A DNA stretch of 64,000 nt from Streptomyces avermitilis MA-4680 = NBRC 14893 (GCF_000009765.2 NC_003155.5:4092001-4156000), one strand, 5' to 3'. Numbered from the stretch's first letter, positions 43,745 through 53,449 are shown. Numbers and translations are program-made. Notes: generated from the letters alone by a model not told the origin.

Positions 43745-44995
43745 TCAGGCCGCGGAACCCGCCTTCCACGCGGCCCAGCCGAGGTTCCAGCCGTTGAGGC
43801 CGTTGTCCGGGGCGACCGTCTTGTCGCCGGTGTTCTTGACGACCACGACGTCACCGATCAGCGTGTTGTTGTAGAACCACGCGGCGGGGGTGTTCGGGTC
43901 GCCCGCACCCTTCGTGTCGGACAGGCCGACACAGCCGTGGCTCGTGTTCACCGCGCCGAAGATGGACTTGGCGCCCCAGTAGTTGCCGTGGATGAACGTG
44001 CCGGAGTTCGACAGGCGCATGGCGTGCGGCACGTCCTTGATGTCGTACTCGCCCTTGCCGTCCTTCTTCGTGAAGCCGACCGTCGAGCCGTCCATCCGGG
44101 TCTCCTTGAACTTCTCGGAGATCACCATCTGGCCCTGGTAGGTCTTGTTGTCAGGACCGCCCGCGGAGATCGGGATGGTCTTGACGGTCTTGCCGTCCCG
44201 CGTGACCTTCATGGTCTTGGTCCGGGCGTCGACGACGGAGACCTGGTTGCGGCCGACCTTGAAGGTGACCGTCTTCTGCTGGACGCCGTACACACCGTTC
44301 GCGCCCTCGACCCCGTCGAGGTTCAGCTTCAGGGTGACGGTGGAGCCGCCCTTCCAGTAGTCCTCGGGGCGGAAGTCCAGGCGGTTGGCGCTGAACCAGT
44401 GCCCGACGACCTCCTGACCGCTGCTGGAGGAGACGGTGATCCCCTTCTGCACGGCGGCCTTGTCGGTGATCGCCTTGTCGAAGTTGATCGAGACCGGCAT
44501 GCCGACGCCGACGGTGGAGCCGTCCTCCGGCGTGAAGTTGCCGATGAAGCTGTTGGCCGGGGAGACCGTCGTGAACGACGCGTTCTCGTGGGCGGTGCGG
44601 CCCGCGGAGTCGTCCGCCGTGGCGGTGATCTTGTACGAGGTCGACCGCTCCAGCTGACCGGTGGGCGACCAGCTCTTCTTGTCGGCCGATATCCGGCCGG
44701 CGACGGCGGTGCCCGCCGCGGTCTTCATGGTGACGTCCGTGAGCGTGCCCTTGCTCACGGTGACCTTGGCCGCGTTGTTGATGGAGGCGTTGTCGGAGCC
44801 GTCCTTGGGCGTGATCTTGATCTGGGCCTCGGAGGCCTTCTTGGCGGCAGCCTCGTCGACCTTGGCCTGCGAGGTGGAGTCGCCACCGCCGCTACTGGCC
44901 TCGCTGTCGCCTCCGCTGCACGCAGAGAGCACCAGCACCCCGCCGAGCAGTACGGACGCAGCCCTCAGGCCCTTGCGTCGGTTACTGTCCGTCAT
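43745..44995 (-). CDS. Lipoprotein L,D-transpeptidase with Ig-like domains
   Basis: The 416-residue protein starts at ATG 44995, preceded by GGAGAGG. The lipobox LSAC puts the lipidated residue at Cys26. A Ser/Gly linker and two Ig-like domains (about 55-145 and 150-250) precede a YkuD catalytic domain with HGNYWG and SHGC (His353, Cys355). It forms 3-3 crosslinks in peptidoglycan outside the membrane, like mycobacterial LdtMt2. The conserved C-terminal Trp-rich tail (WNLGWAAW) is also as in that group. Confidence 0.92.
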   Translation of the reverse strand: MTDSNRRKGLRAASVLLGGVLVLSACSGGDSEASSGGGDSTSQAKVDEAAAKKASEAQIKITPKDGSDNASINNAAKVTVSKGTLTDVTMKTAAGTAVAGRISADKKSWSPTGQLERSTSYKITATADDSAGRTAHENASFTTVSPANSFIGNFTPEDGSTVGVGMPVSINFDKAITDKAAVQKGITVSSSSGQEVVGHWFSANRLDFRPEDYWKGGSTVTLKLNLDGVEGANGVYGVQQKTVTFKVGRNQVSVVDARTKTMKVTRDGKTVKTIPISAGGPDNKTYQGQMVISEKFKETRMDGSTVGFTKKDGKGEYDIKDVPHAMRLSNSGTFIHGNYWGAKSIFGAVNTSHGCVGLSDTKGAGDPNTPAAWFYNNTLIGDVVVVKNTGDKTVAPDNGLNGWNLGWAAWKAGSAA

Positions 44996-45238
44996 CACAC
45001 GCCTCTCCATCGTTGCCTTATCCCCAACCCCGTGAGTCCCCGTGTCAGCGTTCAACGCTACGACTGGATCGCCTCGTTCCACATCCCGCGAGAATGTGGG
45101 GCACACCACGTCGGATCTTCTTGATCGACTGGGGCGGAAGTGGTCACCGCGTCTCGTGAGACGCCAGGGACTCGCCGAGAAGACGCGAGAACCCCGGGCC
45201 GCGGTTGCCGCCCGGGGTCACGATTGCCCCGCGCGGCC

Positions 45239-45583
45239 TCAGCCGAGCACGTCTTCCTCGTCGTCCTCCGCGCCATCATCCTCGCCGAGGTCCCATTCCG
45301 GCGAATCGGGATCGTAGGAGATCTGCTCGCTGCTCCAGGAGGCCTGGGCGAGTTCGACCCCCGGCACCTCGCTGACCAGGTCGAACGGGTCGACGAGATA
45401 CGCGAGGGCTTCGGCAGTGTCTTCCGTCACGGCGCTCTCGGAGTGCCCGCGCTCGTCGTCCGGCATGTCCGGGTCATCCGCGATGCGCTCCAGGGCGGCC
45501 TTGGTCACGGCGTCCGCGTCGCCGATCTCCACGACCAGCTCCACGCGAAGCCGGACAAACTGTGATGTCTCAGAAGTGCTCAT
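45239..45583 (-). CDS. Small acidic protein of unknown function
   Basis: The 114-residue soluble protein is strongly acidic, ending in an Asp/Glu run (GEDDGAEDDEEDVLG). The front half reads RLRVELVVEIGDADAVTKAALERI, suggesting a small alpha/beta fold. The ATG at 45583 has only a weak ribosome site. It is divergent from the LAXTG surface-protein gene by 110 bp. I do not recognise a named family. Confidence 0.7.
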   Translation of the reverse strand: MSTSETSQFVRLRVELVVEIGDADAVTKAALERIADDPDMPDDERGHSESAVTEDTAEALAYLVDPFDLVSEVPGVELAQASWSSEQISYDPDSPEWDLGEDDGAEDDEEDVLG

Positions 45584-45693
45584 GGCTGCGAGCGTACGAC
45601 CCATGGGTTCCGCGACTTTCCCGCGACCCGCGCCTTTCATTAGCATCGCCCCACACGGCCAATTCGCCAGCACCACAAGGGGATAGATATTCC

Positions 45694-46038
45694 GTGTCCG
45701 CCGCACACCGATGGTCGTCCACCGCACGCCGATCCACGCTGACCGCCACCGCCGCGGGAACCCTCCTGTGCGCCCTGTGGTTCGTCCCGTCCGCCAACGC
45801 GACCCAGGACACGTCCGGGCAGCAGCAGACGTCGACGACGGTCACACAGACCTCCACGAACACGGACTCGGACTCGGACTCCGGTGCGGGGACCGATTCG
45901 ACGTCCCTGGACGCCCAACTCGCCGACACCGGAAGCATCGACACCACCCCGTACCTGGTGGGCGGCACCCTCTTCCTCGGCCTGGGCGCGGGCTTCGTGG
46001 CGTATTCGGTACGACGGGAACGCATGACGGCGTACTGA
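45694..46038 (+). CDS. Small LAXTG sortase-anchored surface protein
   Basis: The 114-residue protein starts at GTG 45694 with AAGGGG 12 nt upstream. A signal peptide (about 1-36) is followed by a 40-residue Ser/Thr/Asp/Gln stalk, the sorting motif LADTG (76-80), a membrane helix (about 87-105) and a basic tail SVRRERMTAY. Streptomyces class E sortases cut LAXTG, so this is expected to be covalently linked to peptidoglycan. It has almost no globular part and could be a cell-wall spacer or a peptide precursor. No sortase gene is nearby. Confidence 0.75.
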   Translation: MSAAHRWSSTARRSTLTATAAGTLLCALWFVPSANATQDTSGQQQTSTTVTQTSTNTDSDSDSGAGTDSTSLDAQLADTGSIDTTPYLVGGTLFLGLGAGFVAYSVRRERMTAY

Positions 46039-46128
46039 GCGGCACCCGGGGCGCGCGCCGAGGAACGGCCGCCCGGGAAGCGGCGGTTGCCGCACCCGCC
46101 CGCGCGTCCGGCGGCGCCGCGACGCACC

Positions 46129-46159
46129 GCGCCCCCGAGCCGACGGGCATCGGGGGCGC
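46129..46159. terminator. Bidirectional terminator hairpin
   Basis: Perfect 10-bp arms GCGCCCCCGA/TCGGGGGCGC (46129-46138, 46150-46159) lie between the convergent surface-protein and hutH genes. Confidence 0.7.
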
Positions 46160-46179
46160 CGGGAGTTCGACGACAGGTC

Positions 46180-47724
46180 CTACGCCAGCGGTCCGGTGAC
46201 CGTCTCCGCCGCCGTGACCAGGCTGCCGTCACGCACGAAGGCGTCCGCCGCCGCGAGGTCGGGGGCCAGGAAGCGGTCCGGTCCTGGGCCTTCGACGCCC
46301 GCCTTGCGGACGGCCGTGATGACCGCCTGCGACGCCGGGGCGGGGGTCAGACCCTCGCGGAGTTCGATGGCGCGGGTGGCGGCGTAGAGCTCGATCGCCA
46401 CGATGCGCGTGAGGTTGTCGATCGCCGTACGGAGCTTGCGGGCGGCCGACCACCCCATCGAGACGTGGTCCTCCTGCATCGCCGAGGACGGGATCGAGTC
46501 CGCGGACGCCGGGACCGCGAGCCGCTTCATCTCGCTGACCAGGGCCGCCTGCGTGTACTGGGCGATCATCAGGCCGGAGTCGACGCCCGCGTCGTCCGCG
46601 AGGAACGGCGGCAGCCCGTGCGAGCGGTTCTTGTCGAGAAGCCGGTCGGTGCGGCGCTCGGCGATGGACCCGAGGTCGGCCGCGGCGATCGCGAGGAAGT
46701 CGAGGACGTACGCGACCGGGGCACCGTGGAAGTTGCCGTTGGACTCGACGCGCCCGTCGGGGAGCACCACCGGGTTGTCCACCGCCGACGCCAGCTCGCG
46801 CTCGGCGACGAGGCGGGCGTGGGCGAGGGTGTCCCGGCCGGCGCCGGCGACCTGCGGGGCGCAGCGCACGGAGTACGCGTCCTGGACGCGCGGCGCGTCG
46901 TCCTGGTGGTGGCCGGTGAGCTCGGAACCCGCCAGTACGGCCAGCATGTTGGCGGCCGAGGCGCCCTGACCGGGGTGCGGGCGGATGGCGTGCAGTTCGG
47001 GGGCGAGCACCTTGTCGGTGCCGAGGAGTGCCTCGAGGGAGAGGGCCGCCGTGATGTCCGCAGACTTGTAGAGCGCGTCCAGGTCGGCGAGGGCCATGAC
47101 CAGCATGCCGAGCATGCCGTCGGTGCCGTTGAGGAGGGCCAGGCCCTCCTTCTCGCGCAGCTCGACCGGCGTGATGCCGTGCTCGGCGAGGAGGTCACCG
47201 GCCGGACGGACGGTGCCGTCCGGGCCCTCCGCGTCGCCCTCGCCCATCAGCGTCAGGGCGCAGTGGGAGAGCGGGGCGAGGTCGCCGGAGCAGCCGAGCG
47301 AGCCGTACTCGTGCACGACCGGGGTGATCCCGGCGTTGAGGATGTCGGCCATCGTCTGCGCGACTTCGGGCCGTACGCCGGTGTGGCCCGAGCAGACGGT
47401 TTTCAGTCGCAGGAACATCAGCGCCCGTACGACCTCCCGCTCCACCCTCGGACCCATGCCGGCGGCGTGCGAGCGGACGATGTTGCGCTGGAGCTGCGCC
47501 CGCAGCTCCTGGCTGATGTGCCGGGTCGCCAGGGCCCCGAAGCCGGTGCTCACCCCGTACACGGGCTCCGGCTTGGCCGCCAGCGCGTCCACGATGCCGC
47601 GGGCCGCGGCGAGGGCGGTCACCGCCTCCCCGGAGAGCTCGATCCGGGCGCCGCCACGCGCCACGGCGAGAACGTCGGACGCGGTCACCCCGGACGTCCC
47701 CACCACCACAGTGTGCATATCCAT
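46180..47724 (-). CDS. hutH: Histidine ammonia-lyase
   Basis: The 514-residue enzyme converts histidine to urocanate, the first step of histidine catabolism. The MIO cofactor forms from residues 145-147, which are Cys-Ser-Gly in GSLGCSGDLAPLSH rather than the common Ala-Ser-Gly; the essential Ser146 and Gly147 are present. The YGVSTGFG motif supplies catalytic Tyr56. Start ATG 47724 (MDMHT) is preferred; ATG 47718 is also possible. It stands alone, without hutU, hutI or a HutC-type regulator in the window. Confidence 0.93.
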   Translation of the reverse strand: MDMHTVVVGTSGVTASDVLAVARGGARIELSGEAVTALAAARGIVDALAAKPEPVYGVSTGFGALATRHISQELRAQLQRNIVRSHAAGMGPRVEREVVRALMFLRLKTVCSGHTGVRPEVAQTMADILNAGITPVVHEYGSLGCSGDLAPLSHCALTLMGEGDAEGPDGTVRPAGDLLAEHGITPVELREKEGLALLNGTDGMLGMLVMALADLDALYKSADITAALSLEALLGTDKVLAPELHAIRPHPGQGASAANMLAVLAGSELTGHHQDDAPRVQDAYSVRCAPQVAGAGRDTLAHARLVAERELASAVDNPVVLPDGRVESNGNFHGAPVAYVLDFLAIAAADLGSIAERRTDRLLDKNRSHGLPPFLADDAGVDSGLMIAQYTQAALVSEMKRLAVPASADSIPSSAMQEDHVSMGWSAARKLRTAIDNLTRIVAIELYAATRAIELREGLTPAPASQAVITAVRKAGVEGPGPDRFLAPDLAAADAFVRDGSLVTAAETVTGPLA

Positions 47725-47855
47725 ATTCAGGAGCGTACGCAGTGAATTCGATGATGTCACTAGTGGGTGGCCGGTTTACCCCTTACCCGTGCGCCACCCC
47801 GGCCGCCGGTGGCCGACGGTTCCCCCGGGCGGGACCGGGCGGCGTGCGGGGGGCC

Positions 47856-48998
47856 TCATCGGCGGCCCCGGAAGCGGCGGCGCTCCGCCTTGGCCGGCGC
47901 CGGCTCGTCCGCGAGCCGGACGACCGGGTCGTCGGGCCCCTCCCGCCCCGCGACCACGGGCTTCGTCGCACGTACGGCCTTGGCGCGGTACTGGGCCGCG
48001 TCGGCGAGCCGGAAGAGACGGCGGCCCGAGCGGACCGGACCGATCGGGTCCTGGGTCGAGGCGATCCCGCACGCGACCCCTTCGCCGAGCTCCAAATCGG
48101 CCGCGCGACGGCAGAGTTCACCGGCGGCCCGGACCACCTCGTCGGCCGCCGGGCCGACCGCCAGCAGACAGAACTCGTCACCGCCGAGCCGGGCGGCGAG
48201 GGCGCCCGGGAGCATCGCGCCGCACAGGGACAGTACGGACCCGAAGCGTTCGAGCAGCTGGTCGCCCACGGCATGCCCGCGCGTGTCGTTGACCCGCTTG
48301 AGCCCGTTGAGATCACAGACCACGAGACTGACGACGACCCCGTCCCGCCGATGCTGTTCGATCGCCTCGTCCAGGCGCACGTCGACGGCGCGGCGGTTGG
48401 CGAGACCGGTCAGGGCGTCGGTGTACGCGAGCCGCCGGGCCTCCTCCAGCCGCTCGGTCTGGGCGAGGCCGGCGGCCACGACGGAGGCCAGTACGGTGGC
48501 GAAGTCGGCGTCGGCGCGGTCGAAGACGGGCTCGCCGGCCGGGCGGGCGACATACAGCTCGCCCCAGGCGCGGCCGTGCAGCACGATCGGGGCGACGACG
48601 CAGCAGCCGCGCCCCCTCCTGCGCAGGGCGGCGACGCGCTGGTGGCAGTACCCGGCACGCCCCGCCGTCGACCCCTCGGCCGTCTCCACCCAGGCGTTGG
48701 GCTCGCCGCCACGCGCCCAGCGCTCGTGCAGGAATTCGGTGATCTCCGGGAACTGGTGCACGGGGTACGCCTCGTCGTCCGGGAACTCCTCCTCGTCGAA
48801 GGCGCGGTCCCCCACGTTGGCGAGGACCCGCAGCCGGCCGCGCTCGCGTTCCCACACGGACAGCGCGGCGAAGTTCCCGGCGAGCGCGCGGCAGGCACCG
48901 AGCGCGGCGGCCCGCCAGGACTCCCGCGGGGTGTGCGCCGCCGCCATGCCCTGCGCCAGCGCCACCACGGCCGTCAGCCGTCTGTCCTCACCCATCAC
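47856..48998 (-). CDS. GAF-GGDEF diguanylate cyclase
   Basis: The 380-residue soluble protein has an N-terminal GAF domain (about 15-180) and a GGDEF domain (about 185-345) with an intact LGGDEF at 271-276, so it should make c-di-GMP from GTP. The inhibitory I-site (RxxD before the motif) is absent: the sequence there is LPGALAARLGGDEF. No EAL domain is present. c-di-GMP controls Streptomyces development through BldD. By position it likely corresponds to the enzyme called CdgE in S. coelicolor; that name is from memory. Confidence 0.9.
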   Translation of the reverse strand: MMGEDRRLTAVVALAQGMAAAHTPRESWRAAALGACRALAGNFAALSVWERERGRLRVLANVGDRAFDEEEFPDDEAYPVHQFPEITEFLHERWARGGEPNAWVETAEGSTAGRAGYCHQRVAALRRRGRGCCVVAPIVLHGRAWGELYVARPAGEPVFDRADADFATVLASVVAAGLAQTERLEEARRLAYTDALTGLANRRAVDVRLDEAIEQHRRDGVVVSLVVCDLNGLKRVNDTRGHAVGDQLLERFGSVLSLCGAMLPGALAARLGGDEFCLLAVGPAADEVVRAAGELCRRAADLELGEGVACGIASTQDPIGPVRSGRRLFRLADAAQYRAKAVRATKPVVAGREGPDDPVVRLADEPAPAKAERRRFRGRR

Positions 48999-49080
48999 CC
49001 CAGGCTAGGTATGTTTATGACAATTTGGGACATTGGCGGGGCTACAGGGGTGGGGATGTCGCGGGGGCGGCGCCGGGGCC

Positions 49081-49893
49081 CTACTCGCCGGGCCACTCCG
49101 GCTTGCGCTTCTCGTTGAAGGCCGCCACCCCTTCGGCCCGGTCGCCGGAGAAGGCGACCGAGCGCCAGGCCGCGTCCTCGACCTCCAGGCCCGCCCGCAG
49201 GTCGAGCCCGTGGCCGAGGCGCAGGGCGCGCTTCGCGGCGCGCAGGCCGACCGGTGAGTTCGCGGCGATGCGGAAGGCCAGGGCCAGCGCCTCCGTGCGG
49301 TCCTGGCCCTCTTCCACCAGCTCGTCGACCAGCCCCAACTCCCTTGCCTCGGCCCCCGTCAGCCGCCGCGCCGAGAAGATCAGCTCGGCCGCGCGGGCGG
49401 CACCGACCCGGCGGGGCAGCAGCTGGGTACCGCCGCCGCCGGGGATCACCCCGACGGACACCTCGGGCAGGCCGACCACCGCCGTGCCGTCGGCCACGAT
49501 CAGATCGCAGGACAGTGCCAGCTCGAAGCCGCCGCCCAGCGCGAAGCCGTGCACGGCGGCGACCGTGGGCATCGGCAGCTCCAGGACACCGGTGTACGCG
49601 GCGCGCGCGACCGGGCGCTGGCGCAGCAGGTCGGCGTCCGAGAAGGAGTTCCGCTCCTTCAGGTCGGCGCCGACGCAGAAGGCACGTTCATGGGTGGACG
49701 TCAGCACGGCCACGCGTACGTCCGTGTCGTGGGCGAGCGCCTCGCAGGCACCGGCGATCGCGCGGGCCATGTCCGTGGACACGGCGTTCATGGCCTTGGG
49801 CCGGTCGAGGACGAGCTCCGCGACCTGCCCCCGCGTGTGCCGCCGTACGACGACGTGGTCCCCGAACCGCCGCTCGTCCGCTCGCTCCGCCAT
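49081..49893 (-). CDS. Enoyl-CoA hydratase/isomerase family protein
   Basis: The 270-residue crotonase has both glutamates expected in hydratases: GGGFELAL and LPEVSVGVIPGGGG. The oxyanion-hole stretch FCVGADLKERN is present. It probably hydrates short- or medium-chain enoyl-CoA in fatty acid or branched-chain degradation. No other beta-oxidation gene is adjacent. Confidence 0.88.
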   Translation of the reverse strand: MAERADERRFGDHVVVRRHTRGQVAELVLDRPKAMNAVSTDMARAIAGACEALAHDTDVRVAVLTSTHERAFCVGADLKERNSFSDADLLRQRPVARAAYTGVLELPMPTVAAVHGFALGGGFELALSCDLIVADGTAVVGLPEVSVGVIPGGGGTQLLPRRVGAARAAELIFSARRLTGAEARELGLVDELVEEGQDRTEALALAFRIAANSPVGLRAAKRALRLGHGLDLRAGLEVEDAAWRSVAFSGDRAEGVAAFNEKRKPEWPGE

Positions 49894-50102
49894 GACACCC
49901 TCCCGGTTAACGCGGGTTAACTCCTGACGGCTCGATCATCGCAGCCGGGCCGCCCCGACGAAACCCGACGGAGAAACCGGCCGCGCGTTCCCGTTCGGGT
50001 GACACGGAGCGCAACTCCCCCACGACATCCCCAACCGGCGCATAACCTGCGCACCGCCACGGCGGCATCCGGGCGGCGCGGGCACACCGGGGAGGAACGG
50101 TC

Positions 50103-50968
50103 ATGACGGACACGGCGGCGACGGAGAAGAAGGCCCCGCGGGAGGCCGCCGGGGCCGACCGCGAGCCACCGGCACGGGACGCCGCCGGGACCGACCGCGA
50201 GCCACCGGCACGGGACGCCACCGCGGCGACGGCGACACCGGAGGGGGCGGCGCCGCACGCCGACGCCCGCGGCATCGGCACCGGCACCGTCGCGCACCGC
50301 GCCGCTGACGGGCGGGCGGGATCCGGCCCCGGGCCATCCCCGGAACGGCCGCCCCCGCCCCCGAGTCGGTACAGGTCACCTCCGGCCCCGTCTGGTTCCG
50401 GCCCATCGGGCGTCACCGCAAGCCGCGGCCGCGGAAGGTGCTGTTCGCCGTGGGCGGGCTCGCACTGGCCGCCGGGGCGTTGAGCTTCGTGCGGCTGGCG
50501 CCCGAGTCGGTCGGCGGCGGGCCCGGCACCGCGGAGGCCGCGCCCCCGGTCGAGGCGACCGGCGACCCGGCCGCCAGCGCCGCGGCGGTCGTCGGCGCCA
50601 CCCCCTCGGGCCGCTCGGGGAGCCCCGGAGGGCGCGGCGCCACCGCCGCGACGGGCGGCGCGAGCGCGACACCGACCTCCCCCGTCGGCTCCGGCCACGC
50701 CGCGACATCGCCGTCCGGGGTGGCCCTCCTGCCCGCGGCCCCCGGCAGCGTCTCGACGGCGCCGGGGCAGCGGGGCGCCCCCGCGGCCCGTACCCCTCGA
50801 TCGAACCCGGCGCCCACCGACGCCACGACTGAGCCCCCGCCCACGGCCACCACGGCGGCCGCGCCCGGTCCCGCCCCGAGTGCCAGCACCCACACGCCAC
50901 ACCCGCCCGGCCTGTGCGTGCCGCTCGTCGGACTGTGCGTCAACCGGGCGGCCGCGGCCGTCCGTTGA
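50103..50968 (+). pseudogene. Frameshifted gene for a Pro/Ala/Thr-rich membrane protein
   Basis: The ATG at 50103 opens a low-complexity Ala/Asp/Pro-rich frame with a duplicated ADREPPARDAAG-type unit. This frame loses sense near 50340. A second frame then gives PESVQVTSGPVWFRPIGRH, a basic stretch, a membrane helix (VLFAVGGLALAAGALSFV), a 130-residue Pro/Ala/Thr/Ser-rich segment and a Cys-containing end (GLCVPLVGLCVN), stopping at 50968. That second frame has a stop at 50306-50308, so the shift lies at 50309-50350, close to runs of five C. It is a real frameshift or a sequencing error. No function known. Confidence 0.65.
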
Positions 50969-51007
50969 GCCACGACGATCCGACCGCCACGACCCGGAAC
51001 ACCCGCT

Positions 51008-52225
51008 CTAGGACTCCCCGCTCCGCCGAGTGAGCAGCCACGGCTCGACCACACCCAGGCCCCGCACCGGCCGCTGCCACATCGGCTGGAGCGCGAAGCG
51101 GTACGTCGGCGGCTCCTCGCCCTCCTTCTCCGCGGCGGCCGCGGCCTCGGCCGCCTCCGCCTCCGAGGCGGGGGCCTCACGCGTACGCGTCAGCTCCTCC
51201 GCGAACGCCCCGTCGACCAGGACCGCGTCCCGGGGGGCTATCGAGGTCAGCCGGCTGGCCAGGTTCACCGTCGTACCGAAGACGTCGCCCATGCGGGTCG
51301 TCACCGTGCCGAAGGCGATACCCACCCGCAGCTCCGGCATGGTCTCGTCGTTCGCCATCGTCTCGATGAGGCGGAGCGCGATCTCCGCGGCGACACCCGC
51401 GTCGTCCGCCGCGTACAGCACCTCGTCGCCCAGCGTCTTGATGAGCCGTCCCCCGTGCGCGGCCACCAGGTCGGCCGCCGTGGTCTCGAAGGCCTCGACG
51501 AGCTCGCCGAGTTCCTCCTCCTCCATGCGGCGGGTCAGGCGGGTGAAGCCGACCAGGTCCGCGAAGCCGACGGCGAGCCGGCGGTCGACCATCTCCTCGT
51601 CGTCCCCGGCCTGTACGACCCGGCCCGTCGCGGCGGCGAGCTGGCGCCGCCAGACATAGACGAGGAACTCCTCCAGCTCGGGCAGGAGCAGCTCGACGAG
51701 GGGGTACGTCACCTCGGTGCGGGTCATGCCCGGCTCCGGCGGCTCCGTCAGCCCCTCCAGGAAGGAGTCGATCTGCCACTCGGCGAGCCGGGCGGTGGTC
51801 TGCCCGGTGGAACGGGCGACCTGGACCGCCATGGCCTCGCTCAGCAGCCCCGCCTCGACCAGACCGGCCAGCCGGCGCAGCGCCAGCACGTCCGCCTCCG
51901 TCAGCGCCTTGGCCTGCCCTATGTCGGCAAAGCCCATGGCCCGCCAGAAGCGGGACGCCAGCTCCATGGAGACACCCGCGCTGCGGGCCGCCTGGAAGGG
52001 GGTGTAGCGGCGCTCCGCCCCGAGGATGAGCTGTTCCAGGCGCAGCGCGAGGGGGTTCTCCTCCGGCTCCTCGTGCCCGTCCACCCGGTCGTGGGCATCG
52101 GTACGGCCACCGTGCGCGTCGACCCGCGCGGGCGACGCGTCGCTGACAGGCCTGGCGGTAGGCCCCGGCTCACCGTCGGGGGCGGGGTGTACACCGGTGC
52201 CCGAACCCGTGTCGTCGACGGTCAC
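51008..52225 (-). CDS. cya: Class III adenylate cyclase
   Basis: The 405-residue soluble protein has a disordered N-terminus (1-60), a helical MerR-like region (about 70-160) and a class III cyclase domain (about 210-395). Metal-binding Asp223 (FADLVGFT) and Asp267 (TLGDEV) are present. Lys263 and Asp314 match the adenine-selecting pair, and N321/R325 (TVNLASR) the transition-state pair. It makes cAMP, which in S. coelicolor is needed for germination and normal development. GTG 52225 is the start. Confidence 0.92.
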   Translation of the reverse strand: MTVDDTGSGTGVHPAPDGEPGPTARPVSDASPARVDAHGGRTDAHDRVDGHEEPEENPLALRLEQLILGAERRYTPFQAARSAGVSMELASRFWRAMGFADIGQAKALTEADVLALRRLAGLVEAGLLSEAMAVQVARSTGQTTARLAEWQIDSFLEGLTEPPEPGMTRTEVTYPLVELLLPELEEFLVYVWRRQLAAATGRVVQAGDDEEMVDRRLAVGFADLVGFTRLTRRMEEEELGELVEAFETTAADLVAAHGGRLIKTLGDEVLYAADDAGVAAEIALRLIETMANDETMPELRVGIAFGTVTTRMGDVFGTTVNLASRLTSIAPRDAVLVDGAFAEELTRTREAPASEAEAAEAAAAAEKEGEEPPTYRFALQPMWQRPVRGLGVVEPWLLTRRSGES

Positions 52226-52420
52226 GCCTGCTGCCCTTCCGATCTGCCGCGGTCAGGTATCGACCGCGCTCAACTCTACGGCAGGTGTGCTGTGGCTCAC
52301 TCCCGAGTCGTACTGTCCAGTCTCGTACGGAACGGCCGTACGCGCCGTTCAACGGCCCGGCCCGGGCGGACCCGCGCGCCGTTCCACCGCCAGACCCGGG
52401 TACCCCTCCCGCACCCGGGA

Positions 52421-53296
52421 TCACATCTCTCCCGCTCCCGCCGGTCGCAGATGCACGATGTCGCCCGCCCCCACCGGCTGCTGCACGCCCTCCGCCGTGG
52501 CCAGGACCAGCCGGCCGTCCCCGTCCACGGCCACCGCCTCCCCGGTGAGCGACCGGCCGCCGGGCAGCTCGGCCCGTACGGTCCGGCCCAGCGTCGCGCA
52601 GCCCGCCGCGTACGCCTCCTGGAGGCCGCTCACCGCCGGATCGCCGTCCGCCTCGCGCCAGGTGCCGTACCAGCGCTCCAGTGAGCGCAGCACGGCCCGC
52701 AGCAGCGGGTCACGGTCCGTGCTCACCGCGCCCGCGAGGGTGAGGGAGCCCGCGGCGGGCACGGGCAGTTCGTCCTCGTGGAGCGTGACGTTGACGCCGA
52801 CGCCGACCACGACCCCGTCCTCGCCCGTGCGCTCGGCGAGGATGCCGCCGGCCTTGCGCTCCTGGCCGCCCACGCTCACCAGCAGGTCGTTGGGCCACTT
52901 GAGCGCCGTGTCGGCGCCCGCCGCACGGGAGAGCCCGGTCGCGACCGCGACTCCGGTGAGCAGCGGGATCCAGCCCCAGCGGTGCACGGGCACCTCGGAC
53001 GGCTTCAGCAGTACCGAGAAGAAGAGGCCGGAGCGGGCCGGAGCCGTCCACTGCCGGTCGAGACGGCCGCGCCCGGCGGTCTGTTCCTCGGCGACGAGGA
53101 CGGCGCCCTCGTCGAGCGTCCCGGCCCGCGCGGCCAGGTCGGTGTTGGTCGAGCCGGTCACGGGTACGACGTCGAGCGAGGACCACAGGCTCCCCTCCCG
53201 CACCAGCGCGCGCCGCAGGGAAGCGGCGTTCAAGGGCGGACGGTCCAGATCGGACCAGCGACCGTCATGGGCGTCAGAAGCATCTTTCGGCGTCAT
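52421..53296 (-). CDS. birA: Biotin-protein ligase (monofunctional BirA)
   Basis: The 291-residue protein has the BPL/LplA catalytic core: GSTNTDLAAR, the adenylate-binding GRGRLDRQW, KWPNDLL and a C-terminal SH3-like domain. It lacks the N-terminal winged helix of repressor-type BirA, so it is a ligase only. It activates biotin as biotinyl-AMP and attaches it to the carrier lysine of acyl-CoA carboxylases, here AccA2. It is divergent from pccB over 153 bp. ATG 53296 is the first sensible start. Confidence 0.93.
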   Translation of the reverse strand: MTPKDASDAHDGRWSDLDRPPLNAASLRRALVREGSLWSSLDVVPVTGSTNTDLAARAGTLDEGAVLVAEEQTAGRGRLDRQWTAPARSGLFFSVLLKPSEVPVHRWGWIPLLTGVAVATGLSRAAGADTALKWPNDLLVSVGGQERKAGGILAERTGEDGVVVGVGVNVTLHEDELPVPAAGSLTLAGAVSTDRDPLLRAVLRSLERWYGTWREADGDPAVSGLQEAYAAGCATLGRTVRAELPGGRSLTGEAVAVDGDGRLVLATAEGVQQPVGAGDIVHLRPAGAGEM

Positions 53297-53449
53297 GCAA
53301 CCCACCCTAGGTGTGGTAAACGCCGCACTGCCGAAAGGTATCGCCGCCACTACCCTACGAGTCAGTAGCAAAACCCTCAGCAGGATCTCGAGCAGGACCG
53401 AACACGTCACCCTCACGTCCCCATTGAGCAGGCAGGGAGCCGCATCCCG

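Noticed and set aside
46600..47198. hutH as defective because Ala is missing from the Ala-Ser-Gly triad
   Set aside because: Cys-Ser-Gly keeps the essential Ser and Gly, the rest of the enzyme is full length, and I believe Cys at this position is usual in Streptomyces.
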